Counted from the stretch's first letter, positions 8,979 to 18,306 are shown. The stretch: DNA of 64,000 nt from Desulforapulum autotrophicum HRM2 (GCF_000020365.1 NC_012108.1:4472001-4536000), one strand, 5' to 3'. Numbers and translations: made by a program. Notes: generated by a model not told the origin, from the letters alone.

Positions 8979-9995
8979 TCAGCTGATCCATTCCACGGAA
9001 ACAGGCCTTCTCGGGACAGGTTTGTCCTGGGCCTTGACTTTAGGATATCCCACACAAATACTTATCACCAGCTCGTAGGGATAGTCGATGCCCAGCATCT
9101 TTCTCACTGCAGGAGCATATTTTATAGTGCTGGCAATAAACCCGACATAACAGGTTCCAAGCCCAAGGGAGTGTGCAGCCAGGACCAGGTTCTGTGCAGC
9201 GATGGCCACGTCAACATCCGGATGGCTGATTCCCCTTTTATCTTTGAGCAAATGGATGACAGCGGGTGCATTAAAGGTAATTTTCCCTTTTCCCGTATAT
9301 TTGACCTTTTCCATGGCGGCAATCGGACGCTGGTCCCATTTGTTTACCTGGAAAAAACTGAGCAGTGATACGCAAAATTTTCTCCAGAGTTGCTTTCCAG
9401 AGTAAAGCCAGTGGATCATGTTCAGGATGCTTCCGCATTTTTCATCAATTTTATCTAAAAGATCCCGGTCCGTGACCACAACAAATTTCCAGGGCTGGCC
9501 GTTTCCTGCCGAAGGAGCAAACCGGGCAGCCTCGATTATCCTTTTGAGCAGCTCTTTGGGGACGGGTTTGTTTTTGAACATCCGTATGCTGCGGCGGTTG
9601 TAAATGACTTGTTCAGTGTCAGTGAGTCCAGTGGGCACAGCAAATTCATCCCCGGGCGTTGTGCCGTTCAAAGGCGCGTATGGCGTCATCTTTCCAGTCA
9701 TGTCCGCCGGTGTTTTGTAGCGTCCTTCCAGTACGCGGTACTCCCCCCGGACCCGGATGCTGCTGGAGGGGCAGATGGCTTCACAGTTATTGCATCCGAT
9801 ACAGGCCAATTCCAGATCCACCAGGCCAGTTCCATAGGGTATTTTTTTTTCTTCATCCCATTGAAGACATGAGGTGGGGCAGGTCTGGGCGCACATCCCG
9901 CAGTGGCTGCATGTCTCTGCATTAAATTCAAGCGTATACGCCTGGGTTTCAGGGAAATGTGCCTTTTTAACTTTATCTAAAAGTGACTGTTTCAT
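8979..9995 (-). CDS. Ferredoxin-nitroreductase fusion protein
   Basis: A 338-aa flavin-dependent oxidoreductase. The N-terminus has two [4Fe-4S] cluster motifs: CSHCGMCAQTCPTSC (about 34-48) and CIGCNNCEAICPSSS (about 86-100). The nitroreductase domain then starts at YNRRSIRMFKNKPV and has the FMN-binding pattern RFAPSAGNGQPW. The C-terminal part (LGTCYVGFIAS) completes the domain. Such fusions are common in anaerobes, where ferredoxin can feed electrons to the flavin; the physiological substrate is unknown. It lies 170 bases downstream of the SDR gene on the same strand and could be read from the acyl-CoA operon, but the CoA ligase relic lies between them. Confidence 0.88.
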   Translation of the reverse strand: MKQSLLDKVKKAHFPETQAYTLEFNAETCSHCGMCAQTCPTSCLQWDEEKKIPYGTGLVDLELACIGCNNCEAICPSSSIRVRGEYRVLEGRYKTPADMTGKMTPYAPLNGTTPGDEFAVPTGLTDTEQVIYNRRSIRMFKNKPVPKELLKRIIEAARFAPSAGNGQPWKFVVVTDRDLLDKIDEKCGSILNMIHWLYSGKQLWRKFCVSLLSFFQVNKWDQRPIAAMEKVKYTGKGKITFNAPAVIHLLKDKRGISHPDVDVAIAAQNLVLAAHSLGLGTCYVGFIASTIKYAPAVRKMLGIDYPYELVISICVGYPKVKAQDKPVPRRPVSVEWIS

Positions 9996-10036
9996 AGCTG
10001 TCCTGTCTGTTTTAAATTTAAGGTTAAACTTTATTT

Positions 10037-10158
10037 TTAAACCGTAAACCCCTGCACATTGCCGGCGTCTTTATTGAATCTGGCCCTGAAAACCCGGTCC
10101 GGATTCTTTTCAGAAGCTGTTCTCGGGATTTCATCAACACTTTGAACAAAAGAGGGCC
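10037..10158 (-). pseudogene. Relic of the 3' end of an acyl-CoA ligase gene
   Basis: The minus-strand frame ends RPSFVQSVDEIPRTASEKN and then a short tail. This matches the last about 40 residues of the neighbouring CoA ligase (PSYLQVVDAIPKTASEKN), including the catalytic-lysine region. No upstream part of the enzyme is present, because the SDR gene begins directly on its 5' side. It is a remnant of a second ligase gene that once followed the SDR gene. Confidence 0.8.
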
Positions 10159-10164
10159 TGCCAT

Positions 10165-10944
10165 TTACTTTTTTGACAGACACAGGTGCCTGATCACCGG
10201 CCGTTTGAGAAAAGGCAGCACCCAGAATAAAAAATAGATAATGTGGGTCAAATAGTGAATTTTCCAGTGCAGTTTGTTGCCGTGGGCCGCTTTCCACACC
10301 AGAGCCGCTATCTGTTCCGGTTTGAGATTGACGCCCGTTGAAACAACACTGTGGGCCAATTGACCCGCTTCTTTTACCATTGGCGTGGCAATATAGGGCG
10401 CTTTGATGTCGCAGACCCGGATACCGTATTGTTGAAATTCAAGATCCAATGCCTCGGTCAAAGCACCGACGGCATGTTTGCTGGCTGAATAGACCGCAAG
10501 TTCTGGCATGCCATAGACCGAGGATGTGGAACACATGGAAATGATCCGGGAACCGGTGGTTCTTTTTAACAACGGCAGGGAAGCGTGGATGCCGTTGAGC
10601 ATCCCTTTTACATTGACATCCACCGTCAGGTGCTGTTGTTCCAGGTCGATGGTCTCATTGAGTCCCATTCTCAGGATTCCGGCATTGTTGAACAAAATAT
10701 CCATGGTTCCATTGGTTCGTTCGGAAAATGCATCCACTGTTTTTTGATAGCTTTTTGGGTCGGTCACATCCATGGCCCGTGAAAAACAGTTTTCTTTGCC
10801 AATTTCAACCGCCAGTGTCCCAAGGCCTTGTGTGTTCATATCAACAATACCGACATACCAGCCGTTGGCGGCAAATAAAAGAGCGGTTGACCTCCCGATT
10901 CCAGAGGCAGCGCCAGTGATAAAAATGTTCTTACGACCTTTCAT
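10165..10944 (-). CDS. Short-chain dehydrogenase/reductase
   Basis: A 259-aa NAD(P)-dependent SDR. It has the cofactor motif FITGAASGIGRS (residues 9-20), the structural NNAG motif (LFNNAGILRM), the catalytic Ser in SMCSTSSVYG, and the YSASK active-site pair. The C-terminus is hydrophobic (IIYFLFWVLPFL), suggesting membrane contact, as in several lipid-acting SDRs. It is the last intact gene of the acyl-CoA operon, 90 bases after the thiolase, and may act on a hydroxyacyl or sterol-like intermediate (inference). Confidence 0.88.
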   Translation of the reverse strand: MKGRKNIFITGAASGIGRSTALLFAANGWYVGIVDMNTQGLGTLAVEIGKENCFSRAMDVTDPKSYQKTVDAFSERTNGTMDILFNNAGILRMGLNETIDLEQQHLTVDVNVKGMLNGIHASLPLLKRTTGSRIISMCSTSSVYGMPELAVYSASKHAVGALTEALDLEFQQYGIRVCDIKAPYIATPMVKEAGQLAHSVVSTGVNLKPEQIAALVWKAAHGNKLHWKIHYLTHIIYFLFWVLPFLKRPVIRHLCLSKK

Positions 10945-11033
10945 TTCACATTGTCCCTTTCATTGGATGTTTTTTTCCAGAAAAGATGGGGAAAGATAGG
11001 GTGTTCATGACAAGTTTGAACACCGTTGATCCC

Positions 11034-12272
11034 TCACACTTTTTCCAGAATGTGGACACACATGGAAGCCTCTTCAATGCCGATATTTCCCCCACCGTTT
11101 TCGGCCAGTCCAAGGCGTGCATTTTCAACCTGACGTTTTCCTGCCTCGCCGCGAAGCTGGATACCCAGTTCATAGATCTGAGCCAGGCCGGATGCCCCAA
11201 TGGGATGACCGCGGCACTCCAGCCCGCCGCTGGTATTAACCGGTTGTTTGCCGCCAAGGGTCGTGGCTCCCGATTCCGCATAAATTCCGCCTTCTCCAAC
11301 GGGACAGAACCCCATGGCTTCAACCTGGTGCAGTTCTCCGTAGGCCGTGGCATCATGGAGCTCTGCCAAACTGATATCATGGGGTCCGACCCCCGCTTTT
11401 TCATAGGCCTGTTTCACCAGCCGTTCTCCAATGTCGATCCCGTCAAAAGCTCTCTCTGCTCCGGAGCCCATGATGGAGGCAAGAATTTTCACCGGGCGTG
11501 CCGTCGCAAGTTTCCTTAAATAGCTTTCGGAACAGACAATGGCTGCGGCGGCCCCGTCACCCACAGGCGCACACATGGAACGGGTCAGGGGATAAGTGAT
11601 CGGCGCATCGGCCAGGACCTGTTCAACGGTCATCTGCTGCTGATACTGGGCCTTGGGATTCAAAGCGCCGTGGAAATGATTTTTCGATGCAATCACCGCC
11701 AGCTGTTCCCGGGTCGATCCGAATGTGCTCATATGCCATCGCGCAAAGGTGGCATAGGCATCCATAAAAACCGAACGTCCTGCTCCCGGGGAACTCTCTT
11801 CAATCTGAAGCCCCTGGGTAAATGTTTTGCTGTACTTCACCAGCATCTCCAGGTGACTGTCAATATTTTTCACATCCATGCAGGCGGCATAGGCGCCAAG
11901 GGATTTGGTTTTATTTTTATCCGTTATTTTTTCAGACCCCAAAACCAGGGCCACATCATACATCCCGGCCTTAATGCCGGTATAGGCCAGGTGAAGGGCT
12001 GTGGAGGCACCGGCACAGGCATTTTCCACGTTGGTGACCGGGATGCTGTCAATCCCCATGGATCTCAACACCACCTGCCCCTTGATGGAATGCTGATTGG
12101 CAAACATCCCCCAGAAGGTATTTGAAAAAAAGGCGGCTTCAAGTGCTCCGGCATCCAGTCCGGCATCTTCAAGGGCCAGACGAGTGGCCTCGTGGGCCAT
12201 ATCCCTTACCCCCCTGTCCGGGTATTTGTTAAACCGAATCATTCCAAGCCCTATAATATATACATTGGACAT
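11034..12272 (-). CDS. Thiolase family protein (SCP-x type)
   Basis: A 412-aa thiolase-fold enzyme. The nucleophilic Cys is in NVENACAGASTALHLAY (near residue 86). The His-containing ELHDATAYGEL and the C-terminal ECRGHPIGASGLAQ complete the active site. The sequence is of the lipid-transfer/SCP-x-like thiolase group rather than classical FadA. It would cleave a 3-ketoacyl-CoA to a shorter acyl-CoA plus acetyl- or propionyl-CoA. It lies 32 bases after the acyl-CoA dehydrogenase gene in the same operon, and the SCP2 protein at the operon start fits the sterol/branched-chain carrier role of SCP-x systems. Confidence 0.88.
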   Translation of the reverse strand: MSNVYIIGLGMIRFNKYPDRGVRDMAHEATRLALEDAGLDAGALEAAFFSNTFWGMFANQHSIKGQVVLRSMGIDSIPVTNVENACAGASTALHLAYTGIKAGMYDVALVLGSEKITDKNKTKSLGAYAACMDVKNIDSHLEMLVKYSKTFTQGLQIEESSPGAGRSVFMDAYATFARWHMSTFGSTREQLAVIASKNHFHGALNPKAQYQQQMTVEQVLADAPITYPLTRSMCAPVGDGAAAAIVCSESYLRKLATARPVKILASIMGSGAERAFDGIDIGERLVKQAYEKAGVGPHDISLAELHDATAYGELHQVEAMGFCPVGEGGIYAESGATTLGGKQPVNTSGGLECRGHPIGASGLAQIYELGIQLRGEAGKRQVENARLGLAENGGGNIGIEEASMCVHILEKV

Positions 12273-12304
12273 TTTTCTTTCCTTTTTATATGGGATCGTG
12301 CTGT

Positions 12305-13549
12305 TTAATCCTGTCTGGGATAATTATGGATCACCTTGTGTCCTGCCGCGATGGCCAACACATCATTGGCCCCATCTTCAATCATCATGGACCGGGCATC
12401 TCTGAACAGCTTTTCCACGATATACTCCCGGGTCAATCCATTACCCCCAAATATCTGAACGGCATCATTGGCTATTTCAAAGGCATACTGGCATCCAAAT
12501 ACCTTGCCAATGACAGAGTACTCTTCTGCAGGTGTCGATGTATTCTGGTTGTATTCAAGCACAGACCGGGTGAGTTGACGGGTCATTTCAACTTTACTGA
12601 ACATTTTGAACAATTTCTTTTGCACATCCTGATGCTCAATTAACGCTTTACCGCACTGAACCCTGTTCTTGGCGTATTCCAGGGCCTCTTCAAATGCTGC
12701 TCGACCGATGCCTGTCGCACATGTCCCCATCAATGCAGTGGTGGCGGACAGTATGATTTCCAGCATGACTTCGTAGGCTTCAGGACCGGCAACCAGATAG
12801 TTGGCCGGAACACGAACGTTATCAAAATAGAGCTCGCCCTGGGGATCATCCCGCTGTCCCATTTTCTCCAGGGGTGCCCCTCTTTTGACCCCGGGAAGGT
12901 CCAGGGGCACAATAAAAATTCCACCGCCGGCATGCCCCATGGAAGGATCGATCTGACAGAACAGGAGCGCATGGGAGGCATAGGGTGCACCCGAAACCCA
13001 GGCCGCTTTCTGACCGTTGATCACGTAATGATCGCCATCCAGGGTTGCGGTGCAGTCTGCAGGGATGTCCGGATTTCTGAAACTCGGATAGTTGGGCAGC
13101 AGGGTGTCTGATCCATGCATGGGTTCGGTAATGGCCCAGCATCCGGCAATTTTGCCGTCCCGGCAGTCGCAGAACGGTTTAATGATATTTTCAACAATCT
13201 CATCGTCTGGGACCATGGATGCCAGATAGGCAGGAAAAGCTGCCACGGCAAGGTCAACGGTAAGTCCGACGCTTCCCCAGGACAACTCCTCAAGCACCAG
13301 GTGCAACTGAAGGGGTGTCAATCCCATACCGCCATAGGAATCCGGTATCAGGATGGTATGCAGATCCAGCTCATAGGCCTTTTTCTTGAACTCCCAGAAG
13401 GGAGACCCCGGTGCCACGGCTTCTGCCGCTGTCATACGGTCCATCTGCAGGGAGACAGGACGCATGACATCCCTGGCAAATTCATGGGCAGCCTTTTTAA
13501 GCATAATATCTTCTTTAGTTAAATTGATGTTGAGCTCTAAATAATCCAT
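12305..13549 (-). CDS. Acyl-CoA dehydrogenase
   Basis: A 414-aa FAD-dependent enzyme that introduces the alpha-beta double bond in an acyl-CoA. The usual domains are present: an N-terminal helical domain, the middle beta domain with GCWAITEPMHGSD (FAD/substrate site), and a C-terminal helical domain with FGGNGLTREY. The MIEDGAND segment stands where the catalytic Glu (YEG motif in medium-chain enzymes) is found. Electrons would go to an ETF, which is not encoded here. It is 36 bases downstream of the interrupted ligase gene, so its transcription may now depend on promoters in or after the transposon. Confidence 0.92.
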   Translation of the reverse strand: MDYLELNINLTKEDIMLKKAAHEFARDVMRPVSLQMDRMTAAEAVAPGSPFWEFKKKAYELDLHTILIPDSYGGMGLTPLQLHLVLEELSWGSVGLTVDLAVAAFPAYLASMVPDDEIVENIIKPFCDCRDGKIAGCWAITEPMHGSDTLLPNYPSFRNPDIPADCTATLDGDHYVINGQKAAWVSGAPYASHALLFCQIDPSMGHAGGGIFIVPLDLPGVKRGAPLEKMGQRDDPQGELYFDNVRVPANYLVAGPEAYEVMLEIILSATTALMGTCATGIGRAAFEEALEYAKNRVQCGKALIEHQDVQKKLFKMFSKVEMTRQLTRSVLEYNQNTSTPAEEYSVIGKVFGCQYAFEIANDAVQIFGGNGLTREYIVEKLFRDARSMMIEDGANDVLAIAAGHKVIHNYPRQD

Positions 13550-13585
13550 TCTTTCTCCTTTAAGAACTTGAATTCGTATGGGAAA

Positions 13586-14506
13586 TCAATTACCAAGCCC
13601 ATAGACGTTATCCGCATTTTTACTGAAGTCATCCTTGAGAAATCGATCCAGGTTCTTTTCCGATGCCGTCTTGGGAATGGCATCTACAACCTGCAGATAG
13701 GAAGGAATACTGTTGCCATCCAGCAGCGCTCTGCAATGCAGGTGCAGGCCGGGAACATCAAGGGTTGAACCTTCCGTCAATACAACGGCGGAGACCAGAT
13801 CACTTTCACCCGGCGCACCTGATGCTGCAGGAATACCGTAAACACAGACATCCGTTATATCTTTATATTTGGCAAATGCGGCTTCCACATGGTCGGGCTG
13901 AATAAAATCCCCTGCCCGGCGAAGACCGCCGCCCTTTCGAAAGTCAAAAAAGAACCATCCGTTCTCGTCCCGATGCCCCATGTCTCCGGACCTGAGCCAT
14001 CCTCCCCTTGTTTTCTTTTCCGAGGCATCCGCCTTGCCAAAATACCGGACTTCTGTTTTCTGCCCGATGGTACGACAGACGATTTCGCCGATTTCAAATG
14101 GCTTGCACTCACTGTCGTCATCCTTTACCACTCGCATCTCCATGACCCCGTCCAGGGGTTTTCCAAAAGAACCGACGGGCCCGACGCCCGGGGGCTTATG
14201 GGCAAACCCGCCCTCCACTGCGCCGTACCACTCATGGATAAAAACGCCGAACCGTTTCTCAAAGGCCTTCCACACGGCAAGCGGAGTTCCAGCACTGATG
14301 ATCAGGCGAACCGGGTTGTCAGCATCGTCGATCTTTTCAGGCTCACTGAAAATTCCCATCATCATCCCGCCCAGCAGAGAAAAGCTTGTGCAGCCGTATT
14401 TCCGGCAAATGTCCCAGATCCGGCTTTTGGTAAATCCCACGCTGATCACCGCAGGGATACCCAGGTAAAGGGCAGGCACCATGGTAACCGCCTGGGCATT
14501 GCCGTG
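13586..14506 (-). pseudogene. Acyl-CoA ligase gene, 3' part, cut off by the transposon
   Basis: This piece encodes the C-terminal 304 residues of an AMP-forming acyl-CoA ligase of the CaiC-like type. It contains the adenylation motifs WYGAVEGGFAHK and LRSGDMGHRDENGWFFF, and the catalytic Lys near the end (IPKTASEKNLDR). The 5' half is at 19095-19775. Removing the transposon and one copy of the 6-bp duplication rejoins the two in frame as ...MTHGNAQAVT..., giving an enzyme of about 531 residues. The ORF starting at ATG 14482 (298 aa) would lack the ATP/AMP-binding P-loop, so it cannot act alone. No other lesion is seen, which suggests a recent insertion. Confidence 0.93.
14501..14506. repeat. 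Target-site duplication, left copy (GCCGTG)
   Basis: GCCGTG here is repeated at 19095-19100, on the other side of the transposon. One copy belongs to the original ligase gene (complement: CACGGC, coding His-Gly). A 6-bp duplication (or 5 bp plus a chance base) fits DDE-transposase integration. Confidence 0.85.
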
Positions 14507-14531
14507 TGATAAGATGCAAATACTCTAACGC
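14507..14531 (+). repeat. Left terminal inverted repeat of the transposon
   Basis: 25 bp beginning TGATAAGATGC and ending ATACTCTAACGC. It pairs with 19070-19094 with two mismatches. Confidence 0.92.
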
Positions 14532-14616
14532 TTTTTATCTGCCCTGTTTTTATAAAAAAGGCCTCAATAACATTTATAATCAGCTACTTGCATAGCATTG
14601 GCCCTAATCGTGTTTT

Positions 14617-14635
14617 CGCAAAATACTCTAACGCT
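14617..14635 (+). repeat. Left subterminal repeat, probable transposase-binding site
   Basis: CGCAAAATACTCTAACGCT repeats the inner half of the terminal repeat (ATACTCTAACGC) about 95 bases inside the left end. The right end has its own copy at 19034-19052. Two binding sites per end are typical of Mu/Tn7/IS21-type transposases. Confidence 0.8.
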
Positions 14636-14902
14636 TCAAATAAATATCATTTTTTACAGTAGGTTAATGCTATTTTATAGCAGTGTTGCACGGAATGTGT
14701 ATTTCAAAAATCAGTCAATGAAGTTTGAGAAGTTGTAAACAAAAATAGACCATTCGCTAAAAAAGCGTAATGGTCTATCCTGATTTAATTATCTTGTCCG
14801 AGGTATCTAATCTGGACGATCTAAAGTTTTAGAACAGCAAAATCAGTCCTTTCTGGCCTCACATTATTTCTTGGTGAAATTTTTCCATGTGCCTTATGTT
14901 CG

Positions 14903-15571
14903 TTATTGAGGAGGAAGGTCAGAGAGAAATTCCAAGGCCAGATTGAGGTCGACAAAGGTGTATTTCAACTCCTTTGCTCTGTCCCTGCAGTCTGTACAAA
15001 TTTCTCTGAATTTTCTCATATCGCCTTTGGTCGTCATATAAATCTGTTCAATGGCCTCCTGTTCAATATCTTTGTACTCGACAATGAAATCTTCTACCAC
15101 AATCGGGTATAAAATAAGCGTTTTCAAGCGGCTGAGGATATCTGGATGCTCGCGGGTTAAAAATGTCCTCACCTTTGGTAATCCTGCAAATACAATGGGA
15201 ACACCGGCATCAATGACCCTTTTGAGGTAGGGCCAGACCCGGGGATCGAGATCGTTTGCCTCGTCGATTAAAATAAAGCAGTTGGACAGACTGCATATCA
15301 TTTTTAAATATTGAGGGGTTCGCCGGTAGGTGGCGGTTGTGTCGTAATTTAGCTCTTTTAAAATCGATGCCAGGGTTTCATGTATGTTGAACAGTGACTC
15401 CACCCAGACGGCATGAAGTTTTTTCGGTTGCAGCAATTTCAAGAAACGGGTTTTACCCACGCCGTAATCACCCTCGATCAAGACGCTCTGCCTACGATAG
15501 ATTCGGTTATATGTGGCCCCCAGATAAGAAATGCGGCGTTTGTCATTTATAAAATCTTCTTTTCGTTTCAT
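14903..15571 (-). CDS. AAA+ ATPase of the transposon (TniB/IstB/TnsC-like)
   Basis: A 222-aa ATPase that would select or mark target DNA and activate the transposase. Walker A is EGDYGVGKTR (about 33-42) and Walker B is CFILIDEAND (about 98-107). Sensor-like AGLPKVRTFL follows, then a small helical lid domain. The start at 15571 is chosen because the transposase stop codon ends one base before it and a GGAGAGG site precedes it. The longer open frame up to 15649 lies inside the transposase gene. It is the last gene of the element and is followed by about 370 bases of noncoding left end. Confidence 0.9.
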   Translation of the reverse strand: MKRKEDFINDKRRISYLGATYNRIYRRQSVLIEGDYGVGKTRFLKLLQPKKLHAVWVESLFNIHETLASILKELNYDTTATYRRTPQYLKMICSLSNCFILIDEANDLDPRVWPYLKRVIDAGVPIVFAGLPKVRTFLTREHPDILSRLKTLILYPIVVEDFIVEYKDIEQEAIEQIYMTTKGDMRKFREICTDCRDRAKELKYTFVDLNLALEFLSDLPPQ

Positions 15572-15572
15572 C

Positions 15573-17261
15573 TTAGACCTCTCCAGAGAAAGCATACGGT
15601 GCCACATGGATTTTTCGATAATGGCTTTCACAATCGAGAATAAAGGCATTGAACAGCACTGCCCCTTTTATATTCGTGGGTTGCTGCATCTTTTTTATAT
15701 AGGTGGTGTATCTTTTCTGGTTATGCTGAAGGATTTGCTTTGCCATGGGCATGGAAAGACCTTTTTCATAATTTTTGATCAGGAGGGGTCGATCGACGAC
15801 CATGCTGTTGTGCTCCAAAAAGTCGATGATCTGGTCCAGTTCATTTTTTTCCGGCAATATGGTCAATACTTTTAACGGCTTTTCAAAGGGCTTCCGGGCA
15901 AGGGCTTCTCCCCAAAAAATACCATCCTCCCTGGGCTCAAAAAGGAAAAGCTTGTCATTGTATCTGGATATCTGAACGGGTGTACTTTTATGGGAGCTGA
16001 ACTTGTCTGCACCCATGGTCACATAGTAATCCTGATTTTCAAATCTGATGGTCTTCTGCTTTGATACCGTGGCTTTTGTTTTCCTAAATCCATATTTCAT
16101 GTGCTCCTTAACCTGATCAGGACAAAAGGTCAGTGTGCTGGTAAATGTTTCAAAAAAGTCTGTAAGCTTTTTATCCGGCACCCAGGCATTGACTTTTCCT
16201 TTTTCAGAGAAATAGTGGCGTGTGCAGTTGTGTTCATGGCGATATTCCTCCATAAGTGAGCTTGTTTTTAACTCATCCAAATTTATGTCAAGGAGGGTAA
16301 CGGTGATTTTTTCTTGTTTTCCTTTTTTGAAGATATACCCGGGCTCTGTCTTTACGATCCTTTTTTCAAACGCTTTGATGATTCGGATTTCAAAATTATG
16401 AAGGCTGCGGTGGGATGATTCCAGGTGGGCCTTATCCTTGGGAGCATGTATCCTTGAGAAATCAGGTTCCATATAAAACCCGTTCGGGGTGGAATGTTTC
16501 AAATTCAAGTCGTTGATGGGGCGCTTAAGATTCAAAAAACCCTTGGCATTATCGGGCCGGATACGAATCTTCTTTTGGGGAAATGGCCTGGCCAGTAAAA
16601 ATTTGGTGAACAGGTTCACGGAGTTCCAACTGCTTTCGGAAAAATACGCATCCAGGATAAACATATAACGAGAGCCCGTATCATAAAATTCTATGACTTG
16701 GGGCTTTTGCCAATGACCCTTGTCGTTTCTGATCTTAAAATATCTAAAAACACAGCCATCCATCTGAATCAGGTCAAACACCGGCTCTGGTTTAAAACTG
16801 TTTTGGACCGGGACATCGTCCTCGAAATCTGGTTTGTTTAAATATGATTTGAGGTTTTCACGGTAGACACAGTGCCTGAGGGCATGGATGGAGATTTTTT
16901 TTTTGAACTCTTTTTCAAGCCAGTGGTGATAATTTTTAATGGTTCTTGCCTTATGGGTAATAAAGATGAACTGTTGGCTTGATGGATCACACGACTCTTT
17001 TACCATTTCTATAAAACGTCTGCGGACCTGTTCGGAGAAAGAGCGGGGACGTCCACTGCATTTGCGGCCTTCCATGACTTTCTTTTCCACAAGTAGGAGT
17101 GGCCCCGGAATAATGCCGGTTTTTTGATATTGATCTTTGTAATATTTTTTACTTGCTCGTTTGGCTGAGCCTTTTTTGTTCATGATCTTTTTATGGAGCA
17201 GAAGATTGAAACGGTCATCAAGCGTCAGATTAGGTATGACCTTCAGGTTATCCGTGTCCAT
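15573..17261 (-). CDS. DDE transposase (IstA/TniA/Mu-like, rve core)
   Basis: A 562-aa integrase-core transposase. An N-terminal DNA-binding region (residues 1-140) has HTH-like segments (SGRPRSFSEQVRRRFIEMVK and ISIHALRHCVYRENL). The catalytic triad is D168 (FDLIQMDGCVF), D237 (RIRPDNAKGF) and E281 (DKAHLESSHRSL); the last two are 44 residues apart, longer than the classic 35. A Mu-transposase-type beta barrel and C-terminal helices follow. ATG 17261 is preferred to 17372: it has a GGAG site, begins MDTDNLKVIP, and overlaps the preceding stop by 14 bases, as in coupled genes. It catalyses the breakage and joining of the 14507 and 19094 ends. Confidence 0.92.
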   Translation of the reverse strand: MDTDNLKVIPNLTLDDRFNLLLHKKIMNKKGSAKRASKKYYKDQYQKTGIIPGPLLLVEKKVMEGRKCSGRPRSFSEQVRRRFIEMVKESCDPSSQQFIFITHKARTIKNYHHWLEKEFKKKISIHALRHCVYRENLKSYLNKPDFEDDVPVQNSFKPEPVFDLIQMDGCVFRYFKIRNDKGHWQKPQVIEFYDTGSRYMFILDAYFSESSWNSVNLFTKFLLARPFPQKKIRIRPDNAKGFLNLKRPINDLNLKHSTPNGFYMEPDFSRIHAPKDKAHLESSHRSLHNFEIRIIKAFEKRIVKTEPGYIFKKGKQEKITVTLLDINLDELKTSSLMEEYRHEHNCTRHYFSEKGKVNAWVPDKKLTDFFETFTSTLTFCPDQVKEHMKYGFRKTKATVSKQKTIRFENQDYYVTMGADKFSSHKSTPVQISRYNDKLFLFEPREDGIFWGEALARKPFEKPLKVLTILPEKNELDQIIDFLEHNSMVVDRPLLIKNYEKGLSMPMAKQILQHNQKRYTTYIKKMQQPTNIKGAVLFNAFILDCESHYRKIHVAPYAFSGEV

Positions 17262-17829
17262 TGTCGTTCTCCTTTGACAAGATTCTTTCCCGAATGACCC
17301 GGTTCCACAGCAGCCCAGCCTGGCGTGATGTCTTTTGCCAGTGATCCTGTTGGGCCAGTTGAACCTGGTCAAGCATTACCTGAACAGCATCCATATAGGC
17401 TTTGCTGACCTGATCGGTTAAATCCACAGGTTCGTCTTTACTGCCGGTGTCGTTTTTTTTTGCGGAATCAATGAACTGTTTGATGTTTGGTGCGGTTATC
17501 TCCATGGCGGTTTTTAAAAACGCCTTCCATATTTTACGCTGTTCGATGGGACCCAATGGGGCCAGGGGGCGCACCTGGGATTCATTGCTGGGGAGAATGT
17601 CTCCAATTGGAGACAAATTGCTGATAACCTTATAGGATTCTATCAGGCGATAGGCTTGGGCTCTGCCCATATCCCAGCGTACTCTGGCATAAGTTTCAAA
17701 GCTACTGAAAAGATTGAGTTTATACAGCCGGGTATCTTTTATCTCTTTCAGAGCTTTGCCTATTTCATGGAAACGACCCTGATTACGGGCAATAAGATTC
17801 TCCAGACGGGTCAACCGATCCTGTTCCAT
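17248..17829 (-). CDS. Transposon accessory protein with HTH-like region
   Basis: A 193-aa protein with a coiled-coil-prone start (RLTRLENLIARNQGRFHEIG) followed by a region like the DUF3102/ParB-type helical domains: ALKEIKDTRLYKL, then FETYARVRWDMGRAQAYRLI. This pattern is common in phage and plasmid proteins that control DNA binding. The rest is helical with a Gln-rich C-terminus. It starts in the stop codon of the CHC2 gene (TAATG), and its own end overlaps the transposase start, so it is translated with them. It may help assemble the transposase on the multi-site ends (inference). Confidence 0.75.
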   Translation of the reverse strand: MEQDRLTRLENLIARNQGRFHEIGKALKEIKDTRLYKLNLFSSFETYARVRWDMGRAQAYRLIESYKVISNLSPIGDILPSNESQVRPLAPLGPIEQRKIWKAFLKTAMEITAPNIKQFIDSAKKNDTGSKDEPVDLTDQVSKAYMDAVQVMLDQVQLAQQDHWQKTSRQAGLLWNRVIRERILSKENDNGHG

Positions 17830-18200
17830 TATCCTAATCCTCCCGGCATGGTCTGGCCGATGCCTCCGACAAGATTTTGCAACCCCTGTCTGGCATCTTT
17901 GTTCTGATCCGGAACTTTGCCCATCAGGCGTTTTAAGAACAGAACGCTCTCTTTAAAACCGATTCTTTGAACTGTCATCACAAGATCAATGGTGTTGAAG
18001 TTTCTTTCACATCGAAAGCACCGGGCCAGGTTGGTGGCTGGGTTTATGGCTGTCTGGAATTCATTACAGATCGGGCATAGAAAACGGAAAAAGCCTTCAC
18101 TGATTTTTGACGGCATTTCCAGTTGCTCCCTTATCAACATTTCCACAGGGATAAAATTTCTTAATTCAAACAACTCTTGGGATGAAAATTTTTTTGGCAT
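17829..18200 (-). CDS. CHC2 zinc-finger protein of the transposon (primase-type zinc domain)
   Basis: A 123-aa protein whose main part matches the DnaG CHC2 zinc-binding module. A zinc ligand set CPIC (about 43-46) and CFRC (about 61-64) sits around FQTAINPATNLARCFRC. A helical tail follows (NTIDLVMTVQRIGFKESVLFLKRLMG), as in primase N-termini. There is no TOPRIM catalytic domain, so it is not a primase by itself. In DnaG this module recognises single-stranded DNA. Here it might bind transposon ends or replication intermediates (inference). It opens the four-gene operon of the element. Confidence 0.85.
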   Translation of the reverse strand: MPKKFSSQELFELRNFIPVEMLIREQLEMPSKISEGFFRFLCPICNEFQTAINPATNLARCFRCERNFNTIDLVMTVQRIGFKESVLFLKRLMGKVPDQNKDARQGLQNLVGGIGQTMPGGLG

Positions 18201-18306
18201 GGGTCCTCACATTTGTCGGGGTTATCAAGGAACTTTGCCTTAAACTCAAGGCAAGGTGTAAAAAATCCTATTTTTAAACTACTATAATAGCCCCATCCTT
18301 GTCTGT

